This document shows positions 50,809 through 60,011 of a DNA stretch of 64,000 bases, one piece after another; within the stretch, counting starts at the first letter, position 1, and each line of letters starts with the position of its first letter. Source of the stretch: Chryseobacterium carnipullorum (GTDB taxonomy: Bacteria > Bacteroidota > Bacteroidia > Flavobacteriales > Weeksellaceae). The notes under the pieces were generated by a model, which worked only from the letters and a program-made list of their open reading frames with translations, was not told the DNA's origin and searched no databases. The stretch covers positions 1 to 64,000 of the forward strand of contig NZ_FRCD01000002.1 of NCBI RefSeq assembly GCF_900142785.1, read 5' to 3'. The position numbers were made by a program, and so were the translations under genes.

Positions 50809-53800
50809 TTACATATTTCTTCTGTACTTACCACCCACTTCAAATAGGGCGTTGGTGATCTGTCCAAGAGAGCAGTATTTCACGGCATCCATCATCACGG
50901 CAAATAAATTCTGCTGATTGATGGCGGCATACTGTAGCTTTCTAAGGGCTTCCTCAGATTTATCTTCATTCGATTTCTGGAAATTATGAAGGGTTTCAAT
51001 CTGAACCTGCTTTTCCTCTTCAGTAGAACGGATCACTTCTCCCGGACGAACCGTTGGCGAACCGTCTTTTCCAAGGAAAGTATTCACCCCGATGATCGGA
51101 TATTCTCCTGTATGTTTCAGCCATTCGTAATGCATAGATTCTTCCTGGATTTTTGAACGTTGGTACATGGTTTCCATAGCACCAAGAACACCGCCTCTTT
51201 CTGTAATTCTGTCGAATTCTGTATACACGGCTTCTTCTACAAGGTCTGTTAATTCTTCAATAATGAATGAACCTTGTAATGGATTTTCGTTTTTAGCTAA
51301 ACCTAATTCCTTATTGATAATTAACTGGATCGCCATTGCTCTTCTTACAGACTGCTCAGTAGGAGTGGTAATCGCCTCGTCATAAGCATTCGTGTGAAGA
51401 GAATTACAGTTATCATAGATCGCATAAAGTGCCTGAAGCGTCGTTCTGATATCGTTGAAATCAATTTCCTGAGCATGAAGAGAACGTCCGGAAGTCTGGA
51501 TGTGGTATTTCAGCATCTGGCTTCTTTCGTCTGCTCCGTATTTGATTTTCATTGCTTTTGCCCAGATTCTTCTGGCTACACGTCCGATCACTGAATATTC
51601 AGGGTCGATACCATTGGAGAAGAAGAAAGATAAGTTGGGTGCAAAATCATTGATATCCATTCCACGGCTCAGATAATATTCCACATAAGTGAAACCGTTG
51701 GCCAGTGTAAATGCCAGCTGGGAAACCGGATTGGCTCCTGCTTCAGCAATGTGATAGCCTGAAATCGATACGGAGTAGAAATTTCTTACTTTTTCAGTAA
51801 TGAAAAACTCCTGAACATCACCCATCAGTCTTAAAGCAAATTCAGTAGAGAAAATACAGGTATTCTGAGCCTGATCTTCTTTTAAAATGTCTGCCTGAAC
51901 CGTACCACGAACCGTAGCAATTGTTTTAGCTTTAATTTCTGCGTAAGCTTCAGCAGGAATCACTTCATCTCCTGTGATTCCTAATAGTTTTAATCCTAAA
52001 CCATTATTGGAAGGTGGTAATTCTCCGTTATATTTTGGTCTTTCTAAACCTCTGTCATCAAATTTTGCTTTTAAAACAGCTTCAACCTTAGCTTCAAGTT
52101 TGTTTTCAGCAATATATTTTTCAACATTCTGATCAATAGCAGCGTTCATAAAGAAAGCCAGCAGCATAGGAGCAGGACCGTTGATGGTCATAGAAACCGA
52201 AGTCATTGCATTCACCAGATCAAAACCTGAATACAGCTTTTTAGCATCATCTAATGTAGCAATAGAAACTCCCGCGTTTCCGATCTTACCATAAATATCC
52301 GGTGGTAAAGCAGGGTCCTGGCCATATAAAGTTACAGAGTCAAACGCTGTTGACAAACGTTTGGCATCCATTTCCGCAGAAACGTAGTGGAATCTTCTGT
52401 TGGTTCTTTCCGGCCCTCCTTCTCCTGCAAACATCCTTGTCGGATCTTCACCGGTTCTTTTGAACGGATAAATTCCCGCTGTGTAAGGGAATCCTCCCGG
52501 AAGGTTTTCCTGGCCTTTCCATTTGATCAGATCTCCCCAATCGGTATATTTTGGTAAAGAAATTTTAGGAATTCTTAAATGGGATAAAGACTCGGTTGAA
52601 GTTTCAACTTTGATTTCTTTTCCACGAACAAAATAGGAATAAAACTCAGCTTTGAAAGCTTCTTTTGTGTCATCCCATGTTTTCAGAAAATCGATATTTT
52701 CCTGTTGAAGGTCTTTTTCAGCCTTTTGATATTCAGCATCTAAAGTCTCATTGGAAAGGAAGCTTTTTACTCCTTCTATATGATACATTTTTCGGGCTAA
52801 TTCAGCCTGTTTTTCAACATTGGCGTCGTATTGTCTGTTGTTTTCAACAATTTCAGAAAGATAACGAACTCTTTTTGGAGGAATGATCGTTACTTCGTCC
52901 GTCACTTCCTGCTCAACAAAACCTTGCAGATTTAATGCTGAAAACTTTTCGTTTACTTTTTCAATCAATCTGTTGAATAGTTCAGTCGTTCCGTGATCGT
53001 TGAACTGAGAGGCTTTTGTTGCATAAACCGGCATATCATCCAATGGACTTTCCCACAACAAATGGTTTCTCTGGAACTGTTTTTTGACAGCCTGAAGCGC
53101 ATCTAAAGCTCCGCGTTTGTCAGATTTATTTAAAGCAACCAAATCTGCATAATCCAACATGTCGATTTTTTCCAACTGAGTAGAAGCTCCATATTCAGGA
53201 GTCATTACGTACATGGAAACATCGGCAAAATCTGAAACTTCTGAGCCGGATTGACCGATACCCGAAGTTTCCAGAATGATTACATCCGGATGAGCCAGTT
53301 TCAGTACATTCAAAGCAGAATGGATGAAAGGGGATACGGAAACGTTATTCTCTCTGGTCGCCATCGAACGCATATACACTCTCGGATCATTGATCGCGTT
53401 CATACGGATTCTGTCTCCCAAAAGAGCACCTCCGGTTTTCTTTTTTGAAGGGTCGATCGAAATGATGGCAATTTTTTTATCCGTATTGGAACGTAAGAAA
53501 CGTCTTACCAATTCATCTGTTAATGAAGATTTTCCCGCACCACCAGTACCAGTGATACCGATAATCGGAATATTTAAGTCTTTTGATTTTTCGTCAATGG
53601 CTTTTACCAGTTCCGGCTTTTCGTCTGAAAAGTTTTCTACGGCAGAAATGATTTTCGCAATGCTGGTGGAATTTTCAAAATCAATTGAATCCAGATCCTC
53701 TGCAGTTACGTCTTTTCCTGTTGCGAAATCTGATCTTTTAACCAAATCATCAATCATTCCCTGTAAACCAAGTTCACGGCCGTCATCCGGAGAATAAATC

Positions 53801-54156
53801 CTGTCGATTCCATAAGACATGATATCTTCAATTTCTTCAGGCAGAATTACACCGCCACCGCCACCGAAAATCTTGATTTGCGGCGAGTTTTTTTCTCTCA
53901 AAAGGTCGTAGATATATTTAAAATATTCGTTGTGACCTCCCTGATATGAGGTTAAAGCAATAGCATTGGCATCTTCCTGGATCGCTGTGTTGACAACTTC
54001 CTCTGCTGATTTGTCGTGCCCAAGGTGGATCACTTCACATCCTGTTCCCTGGATCACGCGGCGCATGATATTAATCGCAGCATCGTGTCCGTCAAATAAT
54101 GACGCCGCGGTTACGATTCTCACTTTGTTGATTGGAGTATATTTTTGGGTTTCCAT
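50809..54156 (-). CDS. icmF: Fused isobutyryl-CoA mutase with GTPase chaperone
   Basis: 1115 residues from the ATG at 54156. In order: a cobalamin-binding domain (about 10-140) with [11 protein letters not shown] and [10 protein letters not shown]; a MeaB-type G-protein domain with Walker A GTGGAGKS (203-210) and [10 protein letters not shown]; a linker; and the substrate-binding mutase TIM barrel with [25 protein letters not shown] and [16 protein letters not shown]. This is the IcmF order, not that of separate methylmalonyl-CoA mutase. It interconverts isobutyryl-CoA and n-butyryl-CoA with adenosylcobalamin; the GTPase reloads the cofactor. A TTG at 54186 lies in the -7 box and is rejected. 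Confidence 0.96.
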   Translation of the reverse strand: METQKYTPINKVRIVTAASLFDGHDAAINIMRRVIQGTGCEVIHLGHDKSAEEVVNTAIQEDANAIALTSYQGGHNEYFKYIYDLLREKNSPQIKIFGGGGGVILPEEIEDIMSYGIDRIYSPDDGRELGLQGMIDDLVKRSDFATGKDVTAEDLDSIDFENSTSIAKIISAVENFSDEKPELVKAIDEKSKDLNIPIIGITGTGGAGKSSLTDELVRRFLRSNTDKKIAIISIDPSKKKTGGALLGDRIRMNAINDPRVYMRSMATRENNVSVSPFIHSALNVLKLAHPDVIILETSGIGQSGSEVSDFADVSMYVMTPEYGASTQLEKIDMLDYADLVALNKSDKRGALDALQAVKKQFQRNHLLWESPLDDMPVYATKASQFNDHGTTELFNRLIEKVNEKFSALNLQGFVEQEVTDEVTIIPPKRVRYLSEIVENNRQYDANVEKQAELARKMYHIEGVKSFLSNETLDAEYQKAEKDLQQENIDFLKTWDDTKEAFKAEFYSYFVRGKEIKVETSTESLSHLRIPKISLPKYTDWGDLIKWKGQENLPGGFPYTAGIYPFKRTGEDPTRMFAGEGGPERTNRRFHYVSAEMDAKRLSTAFDSVTLYGQDPALPPDIYGKIGNAGVSIATLDDAKKLYSGFDLVNAMTSVSMTINGPAPMLLAFFMNAAIDQNVEKYIAENKLEAKVEAVLKAKFDDRGLERPKYNGELPPSNNGLGLKLLGITGDEVIPAEAYAEIKAKTIATVRGTVQADILKEDQAQNTCIFSTEFALRLMGDVQEFFITEKVRNFYSVSISGYHIAEAGANPVSQLAFTLANGFTYVEYYLSRGMDINDFAPNLSFFFSNGIDPEYSVIGRVARRIWAKAMKIKYGADERSQMLKYHIQTSGRSLHAQEIDFNDIRTTLQALYAIYDNCNSLHTNAYDEAITTPTEQSVRRAMAIQLIINKELGLAKNENPLQGSFIIEELTDLVEEAVYTEFDRITERGGVLGAMETMYQRSKIQEESMHYEWLKHTGEYPIIGVNTFLGKDGSPTVRPGEVIRSTEEEKQVQIETLHNFQKSNEDKSEEALRKLQYAAINQQNLFAVMMDAVKYCSLGQITNALFEVGGKYRRNM

Positions 54157-54183
54157 AAAAAATCTAGAAAATTTCTGAATTTT

Positions 54184-54191
54184 CAAATATA
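54184..54191 (-). promoter_or_regulatory. -7 promoter element TATATTTG before icmF
   Basis: An exact TAnnTTTG match on the minus strand, 27 bases before the ATG at 54156. The -33 part is not clear. Confidence 0.55.
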
Positions 54192-54296
54192 ATAATAAAA
54201 TAAGAACCTTTTGGTTTTGTCTAATAATTTGATTTTAAGAAGGTTGTTTGAAAAGGATAGGTTGTTATTTCCCCAACTTAACAATCATTCGTTTAA

Positions 54297-54323
54297 TAAT
54301 GATCATTAAATTCTCTATTTTTG
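54297..54323 (+). promoter_or_regulatory. Palindrome and -7 element before a small membrane protein gene
   Basis: A perfect 12-base palindrome TAATGATCATTA (54297-54308) ends 7 bases before an exact -7 box TATTTTTG (54316-54323). The ATG is at 54342. The palindrome sits where a repressor or activator could bind. The TTG at 54321 belongs to the box. Confidence 0.6.
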
Positions 54324-54341
54324 CAGAATTATATAGAGAGT

Positions 54342-54674
54342 ATGAAAAAGGCTTTGATGTACTTTGCGTTAGGAACAGTTCTTAGTTTCCTGATCAATTA
54401 TTTTTTTTACAGTTCTGAAAATGTCGGTCTGGATATCTATTATGCACTGGCTTTTGGGATTGCATGGGGAATCGCTTATTATCTGGATACCCCCAATTTT
54501 ACACTCCCACAAAAATTAGGTATTTCTTTTGCGGCAATGGCTGTTTTAGTACTGATAGGAACACTTGTATTCAGCTTAGAGCTTGCCATTCCTTCAATCC
54601 TTAAATTTTCAACGGTTTTTGTAGCGTATTACTTAATTGCAAGTTTCAGAGCAAACAAATCTCTGCGCCGTTAG
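54342..54674 (+). CDS. Small four-helix membrane protein of unknown function
   Basis: 110 residues from ATG 54342, made almost wholly of hydrophobic helices: MYFALGTVLSFLINYFF, IYYALAFGIAWGIAYYL, ISFAAMAVLVLIGTLVF and LKFSTVFVAYYLIASF. No family recognised. Its stop overlaps the stop of the convergent DUF3667 gene by two bases. Confidence 0.78.
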   Translation: MKKALMYFALGTVLSFLINYFFYSSENVGLDIYYALAFGIAWGIAYYLDTPNFTLPQKLGISFAAMAVLVLIGTLVFSLELAIPSILKFSTVFVAYYLIASFRANKSLRR

Positions 54675-55786
54675 TGCATCAGTAAAAAGCTTACTACTCC
54701 TAAGCCTATCAATAGAAAGAGGAATAAGACATAGTTAATAATAAATAGGATAGCACCGATTAAAATAGTAAGCGCAGGATGGGTTCTGTAGGTTCTGTAG
54801 TGAGCTATAAAGAAATAGCATCCTGAATAAATCACAGCAGCTGAAATGAAAAGGATCTTCATGACGATCACAAAAGTATTCTCGTCAAAGTAGCTCAACA
54901 ATTTATTCACTACAAAAATAAGTAAGGTGAGCAGCAATAAAAAAGAGAAATAATGGAGTGTAAAAACACCATGATCAAAATACCACCACTTTTTTTTGCT
55001 GTGAAATATCCACAAAAGAAAAGCAAACAGGGGAAGATATATAAAAAGAGCTTTAGGTAAATTTTGAATAGAGCTCCTGATAAATAAATCAACGATTTCA
55101 CGTGGCGAATGTCCTCTTTCTTCCAATTCAAATACCTTGGCAACAAATGGACGGATCGTTTTGTATTTGTTTCCGTTTTTTTCTTCTTTCTTGTCAAAAT
55201 CCTCCATAGACTGCAATCCAAAAGATTGAGTAATACTTTTACTCTTAAATACTTCTTTGAGGTCTATACCGTTTCTGTTAGTTTTGATGGTATCTCCGGT
55301 TTTAGTATCTGACAACTTAGATGGTGCCCCGTCTTCGGAAGAAATACCAATGGTAATATCGCGAGACTCCGGGATGTCTTTACGGATAGTGTCATTTTCT
55401 GAAACTGCTTTTTGAATTTCCTTTTTAAGGCTTTTCTCATTATCTGCTCCCTGTAATCCGAAATTCATATCTGCGATCTGGAATGAAATGAAAAGGAAGG
55501 TTAAGAAGCTGATGAAGATATAAAGTTTTACTGGAGGAACAAATTGAGTTCTTTTTCCTTCCAGATAGATTTTGGTAAGTCGCCCCGGTTTGAAAAGAAG
55601 ATTCTTCATCGTTCCCCAGAACTGTCCGTCATAATGGGTGAAATCTTCAAAAAAATGAGTAAAGAGATAATAAAAGGGATGGCGGCTTTCGATATTTTCC
55701 TGTCCACAGTGTGGGCAGAATCTTTCTTCAACCTGATGCCCGCAGTTCAGGCAGGTTTTATCTTCTCTGATTTTTCCGTGGCTCAT
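54671..55786 (-). CDS. DUF3667-family zinc-ribbon membrane protein
   Basis: 371 residues. The N-terminus has a four-Cys zinc ribbon (CLNCG..CPHCGQEN, about 12-31), then HPFYYLFTHFFEDFTHYDGQFWGT and LLFKPGRLTKIYLEGKRTQFVPPVKLYIF, both typical of DUF3667. Transmembrane segments follow at about 93-108 and again in the C-terminal third (about 245-370), with a charged insert between. Function unknown. An exact -7 box lies 25 bases before the ATG. Confidence 0.87.
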   Translation of the reverse strand: MSHGKIREDKTCLNCGHQVEERFCPHCGQENIESRHPFYYLFTHFFEDFTHYDGQFWGTMKNLLFKPGRLTKIYLEGKRTQFVPPVKLYIFISFLTFLFISFQIADMNFGLQGADNEKSLKKEIQKAVSENDTIRKDIPESRDITIGISSEDGAPSKLSDTKTGDTIKTNRNGIDLKEVFKSKSITQSFGLQSMEDFDKKEEKNGNKYKTIRPFVAKVFELEERGHSPREIVDLFIRSSIQNLPKALFIYLPLFAFLLWIFHSKKKWWYFDHGVFTLHYFSFLLLLTLLIFVVNKLLSYFDENTFVIVMKILFISAAVIYSGCYFFIAHYRTYRTHPALTILIGAILFIINYVLFLFLLIGLGVVSFLLMH

Positions 55787-55810
55787 GAATTATAGAATAT
55801 GATTTGGGAG

Positions 55811-55818
55811 CAAATATA
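55811..55818 (-). promoter_or_regulatory. -7 promoter element TATATTTG before the DUF3667 gene
   Basis: An exact TAnnTTTG match on the minus strand, 25 bases before the start codon. Confidence 0.5.
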
Positions 55819-56060
55819 AATATTTTGCTATATAAAATAGTATATCAGTAAGCTTTTGCAGGAATCTTTTAAGAAAAATTAATAAAGAAAGAGTTTAAGA
55901 ATAAAACTCTTTGCTTTATCGCTTGTGTTTTTAGAATCTTCTAAATATTTTTTTTCATCGGCGATTCATTTTACAAGTTCTGTGCCAAAATTAGAACTGT
56001 CGTTAGAATCTATTAAGATGGTATTAAAATCTTAGTGAATATAGATTAAATAAAATATGT
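55819..56060. other. Divergent intergenic region upstream of rplM
   Basis: AT-rich, with one 9-bp inverted repeat (AAAGAGTTT, 55888-55896, with AAACTCTTT, 55904-55912) and few T after it, so a weak terminator at best. No gene is seen. Confidence 0.4.
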
Positions 56061-56091
56061 TTTTGGGTTACGAAAATTATTTGTACCTTTG
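56061..56091 (+). promoter_or_regulatory. Promoter of the rplM-rpsI ribosomal protein operon
   Basis: A TTTTG -33 element at 56061-56065 and an exact -7 box TACCTTTG at 56084-56091, 18 bases apart. This is the best-formed promoter in the window. The leader would be about 40 bases. Confidence 0.85.
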
Positions 56092-56137
56092 CACACCCTT
56101 TTAGGGGAAAATTATGTTTAATCTTTAACTAAAACGT

Positions 56138-56593
56138 GTGAATACATTAAGTTACAAAACTGTTTCAGCGAACAAAGCTACTGCTAATAAAGAATGGGTT
56201 GTGGTAGACGCTGAAGGACAGCCGTTAGGAAGACTAGCTTCTACGGTTGCAAAGATTTTGAGAGGTAAGCACAAAACGAACTTTACACCTCACGTAGATT
56301 GTGGTGATAACGTTATCGTTTTGAATGCTGGGAAAATTACGCTTTCCGGAAATAAGTGGGCTGATAAGACTTACATCTGGCATACAGGTTACCCTGGTGG
56401 ACAGAAGTCTATGACTGCGGCTGAACTTCAGAAGAAAGATTCTTTAAAAGTATTGGAAAAATCTGTGAAAGGTATGTTGCCAAAAAATAGATTAGGATCT
56501 GCTTTATTAAAGAACCTTTATTTATATGAAGGAACTGAGCACAAACATGAAGCTCAACAGCCTAAAACAATTAATGTTAACGAATTTAAATAA
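56138..56593 (+). CDS. rplM: 50S ribosomal protein L13
   Basis: 151 residues with a GTG start. The L13 core is clear: WVVVDAEGQPLGRLASTVAKILRGKHKTNFTPHVDCGDNVIVLNA, then the YIWHTGYPGG segment and GMLPKNRLGSALLKNLYLYEG. L13 binds 23S rRNA early in large-subunit assembly. The first gene of the operon; rpsI follows after 6 bases. Confidence 0.98.
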   Translation: MNTLSYKTVSANKATANKEWVVVDAEGQPLGRLASTVAKILRGKHKTNFTPHVDCGDNVIVLNAGKITLSGNKWADKTYIWHTGYPGGQKSMTAAELQKKDSLKVLEKSVKGMLPKNRLGSALLKNLYLYEGTEHKHEAQQPKTINVNEFK

Positions 56594-56599
56594 TTAATT

Positions 56600-56986
56600 A
56601 TGTCTATAGTTCACAAAATCGGAAGAAGAAAAACTTCTGTAGCGAGAGTTTATGTAAGACCAGGTTCTGGAAACATTACAGTAAACGGTAAAGATGCTGC
56701 AACTTATTTCTCTACAGACGTTATGGTTTATAAATTGAACCAACCGTTTATCCTTTCTGAGACTGTTGGTCAGTATGACGTTACCGTAAACGTATTCGGT
56801 GGTGGAAATACAGGTCAGGCAGAAGCTATCAGATTAGGTATTTCAAGAGCTTTATGCGAAATCAATGCTGAATTCAGATTAGCTTTGAAACCTGCTGGTT
56901 TACTTACGAGAGATGCAAGAATGGTGGAAAGAAAGAAGCCAGGTCAGAAAAAAGCAAGAAAAAGATTCCAATTCTCAAAACGTTAA
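56600..56986 (+). CDS. rpsI: 30S ribosomal protein S9
   Basis: 128 residues. The family marks are [15 protein letters not shown] at the N-terminus and the C-terminal [18 protein letters not shown], whose last residues reach the P-site tRNA. In an operon with rplM, as in most bacteria. Confidence 0.98.
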   Translation: MSIVHKIGRRKTSVARVYVRPGSGNITVNGKDAATYFSTDVMVYKLNQPFILSETVGQYDVTVNVFGGGNTGQAEAIRLGISRALCEINAEFRLALKPAGLLTRDARMVERKKPGQKKARKRFQFSKR

Positions 56987-57186
56987 GAATTGCGATAAGC
57001 TTAAAGCATTACGCGATAGGCTTTTTGAAAAACTTATTAAACTTTTTAACTCGCTTGAAGCTTACAGCTTAATGCCTAAAGCTTAAAGCAAATTGCCCGT
57101 TACGTTTAGCATCCAAACACTTCTCCCATCTAAAGAAGTTGTTGATTGTTTAAGAAACGGAAAGTAAACTAACAAAAACAGAAAAC
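56987..57186. repeat. Intergenic stretch with AGCTTAAAGC-type words between rpsI and rpsB
   Basis: About 200 bases. AGCTTAAAGCATTACGCGATAGGCT, AGCTTACAGCTTAATGCC and AAGCTTAAAGC occur from about 57000 to 57090 in direct and inverted form. The gap is long for a ribosomal protein operon and may hold an internal promoter or processing site for rpsB. Confidence 0.5.
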
Positions 57187-57948
57187 ATGGCAAAAGCAAA
57201 TGTAAAAGACCTTTTAGAGGCTGGCGTACACTTCGGTCACATGACTAGAAAGTGGAATCCAAATATGGCTCCATACATTTTTATGGAGAAAAACGGTATT
57301 CACATTGTAGACTTACATAAAACAGCAGTTAAATTAGATGAAGCTTGTAGTGCTTTAGAAAAATTAACTTCTGCAGGTAAAAAAGTTCTTTTCGTAGCGA
57401 CTAAGAAGCAAGCGAAAGAAGTAGTGGCAAAACACGCTTCTGAACTTAATATGCCTTATATTACAGAAAGATGGCCGGGAGGTATGCTAACGAACTTCGT
57501 TACAATCAGAAAGGCTGTAAAGAAAATGAACCATATCGACAAAATGAAAAAAGACGGTACGTTCGAAACTTTATCTAAAAAAGAAAGATTACAGGTAGAC
57601 AGACAAAGAGCTAACTTGGAGAAAAACTTAGGTTCTATCTCTGACATGGTTCGTCTTCCTTCTGCTATCTTCGTTGTAGATATCATGAGAGAACATATCG
57701 CTGTAACTGAAGCTAAGAAATTAGGTATTCCAGTTTTCGGTATTGTTGATACAAACTCTGATCCAAGAAAAGTAGACTTCGTTATCCCAGGAAACGATGA
57801 TGCTTCTAAGTCTATTGATATGATCTTGAACATTGTTTCTGATTCTATCAAAGAAGGTCAGTCTCAAAGAAAAGCTGATAAAGAAAAATCTAAAGAAGAA
57901 GGAGAAAAAGTATCTGCTGAAACAGATGCTGATTTCGATGCTGAATAA
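57187..57948 (+). CDS. rpsB: 30S ribosomal protein S2
   Basis: 253 residues with the S2 pattern: LLEAGVHFGHMTRKWNPNM (9-27), VLFVATKKQAKEVV, ERWPGGMLTNF (about 95-105) and the C-terminal GIPVFGIVDTNSDPRKVDFVIPGNDDASKS. S2 completes the small-subunit platform. A terminator follows 24 bases after the stop, so the usual neighbour tsf is not in this operon. Confidence 0.98.
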   Translation: MAKANVKDLLEAGVHFGHMTRKWNPNMAPYIFMEKNGIHIVDLHKTAVKLDEACSALEKLTSAGKKVLFVATKKQAKEVVAKHASELNMPYITERWPGGMLTNFVTIRKAVKKMNHIDKMKKDGTFETLSKKERLQVDRQRANLEKNLGSISDMVRLPSAIFVVDIMREHIAVTEAKKLGIPVFGIVDTNSDPRKVDFVIPGNDDASKSIDMILNIVSDSIKEGQSQRKADKEKSKEEGEKVSAETDADFDAE

Positions 57949-57971
57949 TTAAAGATTTTCTTTAATATAGG

Positions 57972-58003
57972 AAAAACGCTGGATCTTGATCCAGCGTTTT
58001 TTT
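57972..58003 (+). terminator. Intrinsic terminator after rpsB
   Basis: An 8-bp stem CGCTGGAT (57977-57984) with ATCCAGCG (57989-57996), extended by A-T pairs, and seven T. Confidence 0.92.
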
Positions 58004-58048
58004 ATTTGTATTCAATTAGAATAGCTTGATATCACATTAATGATATAG

Positions 58049-58074
58049 AAACCCCGCTTTATAAAGTGGGGTTT
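58049..58074 (-). terminator. Hairpin, likely terminator of the minus-strand genes
   Basis: A 12-bp stem with one G-T pair (AAACCCCGCTTT with AAAGTGGGGTTT) and a 2-base loop. The T-run on either side is short (TTT), so strength is uncertain. It lies 5 bases past the stop of the gene at 58079. Confidence 0.65.
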
Positions 58075-58078
58075 GTAT

Positions 58079-58513
58079 TTAATTAGAAATTTTTATCGCG
58101 TATGAAGTGGAAATAAATTTCGTAGATTGATAAGATGAGTTGCAGAGCATTCCGGATAGTCTGTAGTTTTGGTTTTTAGGAACCATTGTATAGCCAACCT
58201 TGCCGGAAGCTATCGGAATCTTTTTAAAGAAGCCATTTCCGCTTATGGTAAGAACCATATTGCATGGTGATCTGTTTTCTACGGAAACTGAAGTCTTGAG
58301 AGCAGTCGGAGAGTCTGCATTAAGAAGATCATTCAATACTTCAGCTGTTTCAGGTTTGTAGGTTTTGATAAGCTCAGCATATTCCCTTTCGGTATTGACC
58401 GCTGAAGTTGCGGAACCTGCAGGGTAATTGGTTCTTACGGGATAGCTGCTGTAGTTTGCATTACAGCTTATAATACTGAGTGAAATCACAGAGAAAAAGA
58501 GAAGCTTTTTCAT
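58079..58513 (-). CDS. Lipoprotein paralogue of the 58519-60785 family (short form)
   Basis: 144 residues with lipobox ISC (Cys17). Its C-terminal half (NRSPCNMVLTISGNGFFKKIPIASGKVGYTMV, then LCNSSYQSTKF) is laid out like the C-terminal halves of the products at 58519-59214 and 60012-60785: N-x-S-x-C-N, a basic loop, a Gly-rich turn and a C-x-x-x-Y segment. It lacks their N-terminal HPEDP part. It lies 5 bases after the next gene on the minus strand. Confidence 0.8.
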   Translation of the reverse strand: MKKLLFFSVISLSIISCNANYSSYPVRTNYPAGSATSAVNTEREYAELIKTYKPETAEVLNDLLNADSPTALKTSVSVENRSPCNMVLTISGNGFFKKIPIASGKVGYTMVPKNQNYRLSGMLCNSSYQSTKFISTSYAIKISN

Positions 58514-58518
58514 ACCGG

Positions 58519-59214
58519 TTATTTTTTTGATCTTTTCTTTTTTGAAGGTTTCACGGGTGTTACTTCTTTGTTGTCTTTTACCAGATCTTTATTCGCTTCA
58601 GGCTTGGGCGCACCCGGGTTTTCAATCACTACAAATATACTTTTTTTTATGTCCTTTTCAGAAGAGTATCTGATATCACAGACATTACTGTTAAGAGTAT
58701 AATGGCCCTTATTGAGGGTAATGAAATTCTCGCCATGTGCCGGAACCGCCAGATTATGGAAATCCTTTCCTTCAATTCTCAGGACGATGTTACAATCTGA
58801 ATTGTTTCTAAACAGGAGGATAGCCTCATTCCTGGTAATGTCTTCATCAAACATAGCATTGAGAAGTTTTGCCGTTTTTTCTTTGTGCTGGTCAGACGTC
58901 TCAGCAATCAGTCTTTTAAACTCTTCTGCATCATTTGAGTTTGAATTCCTCAACAACCTGTTGGGGATATCAGTGATGACAGGTCTTGCCTCCATAGGTT
59001 TGGCAGTCTGTGCGCCTTTGGTCCATTCAGAGTTTTTAAGGGCAATCAGTTTGGGCTTAAGAACGCTCCTTTTGGGATCTTCAGGATGCGCGTTCTTAAG
59101 GTATTCTTCAATTTCTGCGATGTTTACGCTTTTCAGAATGTCTTTGTGTTTTTTCTGCGCGATAGCAGAACCCGTAATCAGGAAAAAGAGGAGGGTCGTT
59201 AAAATTTTTTTCAT
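58519..59214 (-). CDS. Secreted DUF6759-like protein
   Basis: 231 residues from ATG 59214. The signal peptide ends near SAIAQ. Shared features with the 60012-60785 product are EEYLKNAHPEDPKRSVLKP, EEFKRLIAETSDQHKEKTAKLLNAMFDED, and NNSDCNIVLRIEGKDFHNLAVPAHGE..VCDIRYSSEK. The C-terminal tail is Lys/Pro-rich. I recall this type as DUF6759, common in Chryseobacterium, but the name is from memory. Function unknown. The start is 21 bases before the trmB stop in reading order, so trmB and this gene are likely co-transcribed. Confidence 0.82.
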   Translation of the reverse strand: MKKILTTLLFFLITGSAIAQKKHKDILKSVNIAEIEEYLKNAHPEDPKRSVLKPKLIALKNSEWTKGAQTAKPMEARPVITDIPNRLLRNSNSNDAEEFKRLIAETSDQHKEKTAKLLNAMFDEDITRNEAILLFRNNSDCNIVLRIEGKDFHNLAVPAHGENFITLNKGHYTLNSNVCDIRYSSEKDIKKSIFVVIENPGAPKPEANKDLVKDNKEVTPVKPSKKKRSKK

Positions 59215-59235
59215 CAATTTGTTGTTTTTATTTCA

Positions 59236-59913
59236 TCAGCTTATCCTGAATTTAATATAAGTTATTGTTTTTCCTTTCGCCGAAAAAAGCTCTTCGTAAT
59301 AAGTTTTTATATCTCTCAGGTGTTCTGTGTTGGGATCATATTCAGGAGCACCGTAAATGTCGTGATGAGCAGAAATTATTTCGTAGCCTGCTCCCTGTAA
59401 ATAGCCTAATGTATAGCCGTGAAGGAACTCCGAATCCGTTTTTAAGTGGATAATTCCACCCGGTTTCAGAAATTTCTTGTATCGCTCTAAAAAGTCAGGA
59501 TGAGTCAGTCTGTGTTTTGTACGTTTATACTTGATCTGAGGATCAGGAAAAGTGATCCAGATCTCGTCCACTTCATTTTCAGCAAAAAAATGGTCTACAA
59601 GTTCGATCTGTGTTCTCAGGAATGCTACATTATTCATGCCGCTGTCCACCGCTTCTTTAGCTCCGAACCAGAATCGGGCCCCCTTAATATCTATTCCTAT
59701 GAAGTTTTTTTCAGGGAATGTTTTGGCCAGTCCTACAGAATATTCTCCTTTGCCACAACCCAATTCCAGTACAATTGGATTGTCGTTCTTAAAGAAATCT
59801 TTTCTCCAGTTTCCCTTCAGCGGAATACCGATTAAAGCTTCTTCTCTTGTAGGTTGGATAACATTTGGTAAAATCTTGTTTTCAGCGAATCTTGCTAATT
59901 TATTTTTGCCCAT
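59236..59913 (-). CDS. trmB: tRNA (guanine-N7-)-methyltransferase
   Basis: 225 residues from the ATG at 59913. It methylates G46 in the variable loop of tRNA using S-adenosylmethionine. The SAM-binding LELGCGKGEYS (about 49-59) and the family-typical FPDPQIKYKRTKHRL (about 125-140) are visible, with HLKTDSEFLH near the C-terminus. The TTG at 59937 lies within a -7 box. It is flanked on both sides by genes of the DUF6759-like family, so it is the conserved gene among lineage-specific ones. Confidence 0.95.
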   Translation of the reverse strand: MGKNKLARFAENKILPNVIQPTREEALIGIPLKGNWRKDFFKNDNPIVLELGCGKGEYSVGLAKTFPEKNFIGIDIKGARFWFGAKEAVDSGMNNVAFLRTQIELVDHFFAENEVDEIWITFPDPQIKYKRTKHRLTHPDFLERYKKFLKPGGIIHLKTDSEFLHGYTLGYLQGAGYEIISAHHDIYGAPEYDPNTEHLRDIKTYYEELFSAKGKTITYIKFRIS

Positions 59914-59934
59914 CGAGTCATTTATAAAATCCCG

Positions 59935-59942
59935 CAAAAATA
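59935..59942 (-). promoter_or_regulatory. -7 promoter element TATTTTTG before trmB
   Basis: An exact TAnnTTTG match on the minus strand, 21 bases before the ATG. The predicted leader is about 15 bases. Confidence 0.55.
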
Positions 59943-60011
59943 GCGAATTTTACATAGACTACCTTGTCTTTTAAACATAAAAGGCATGTACTGAGTGTAT
60001 TTATATTGGGT

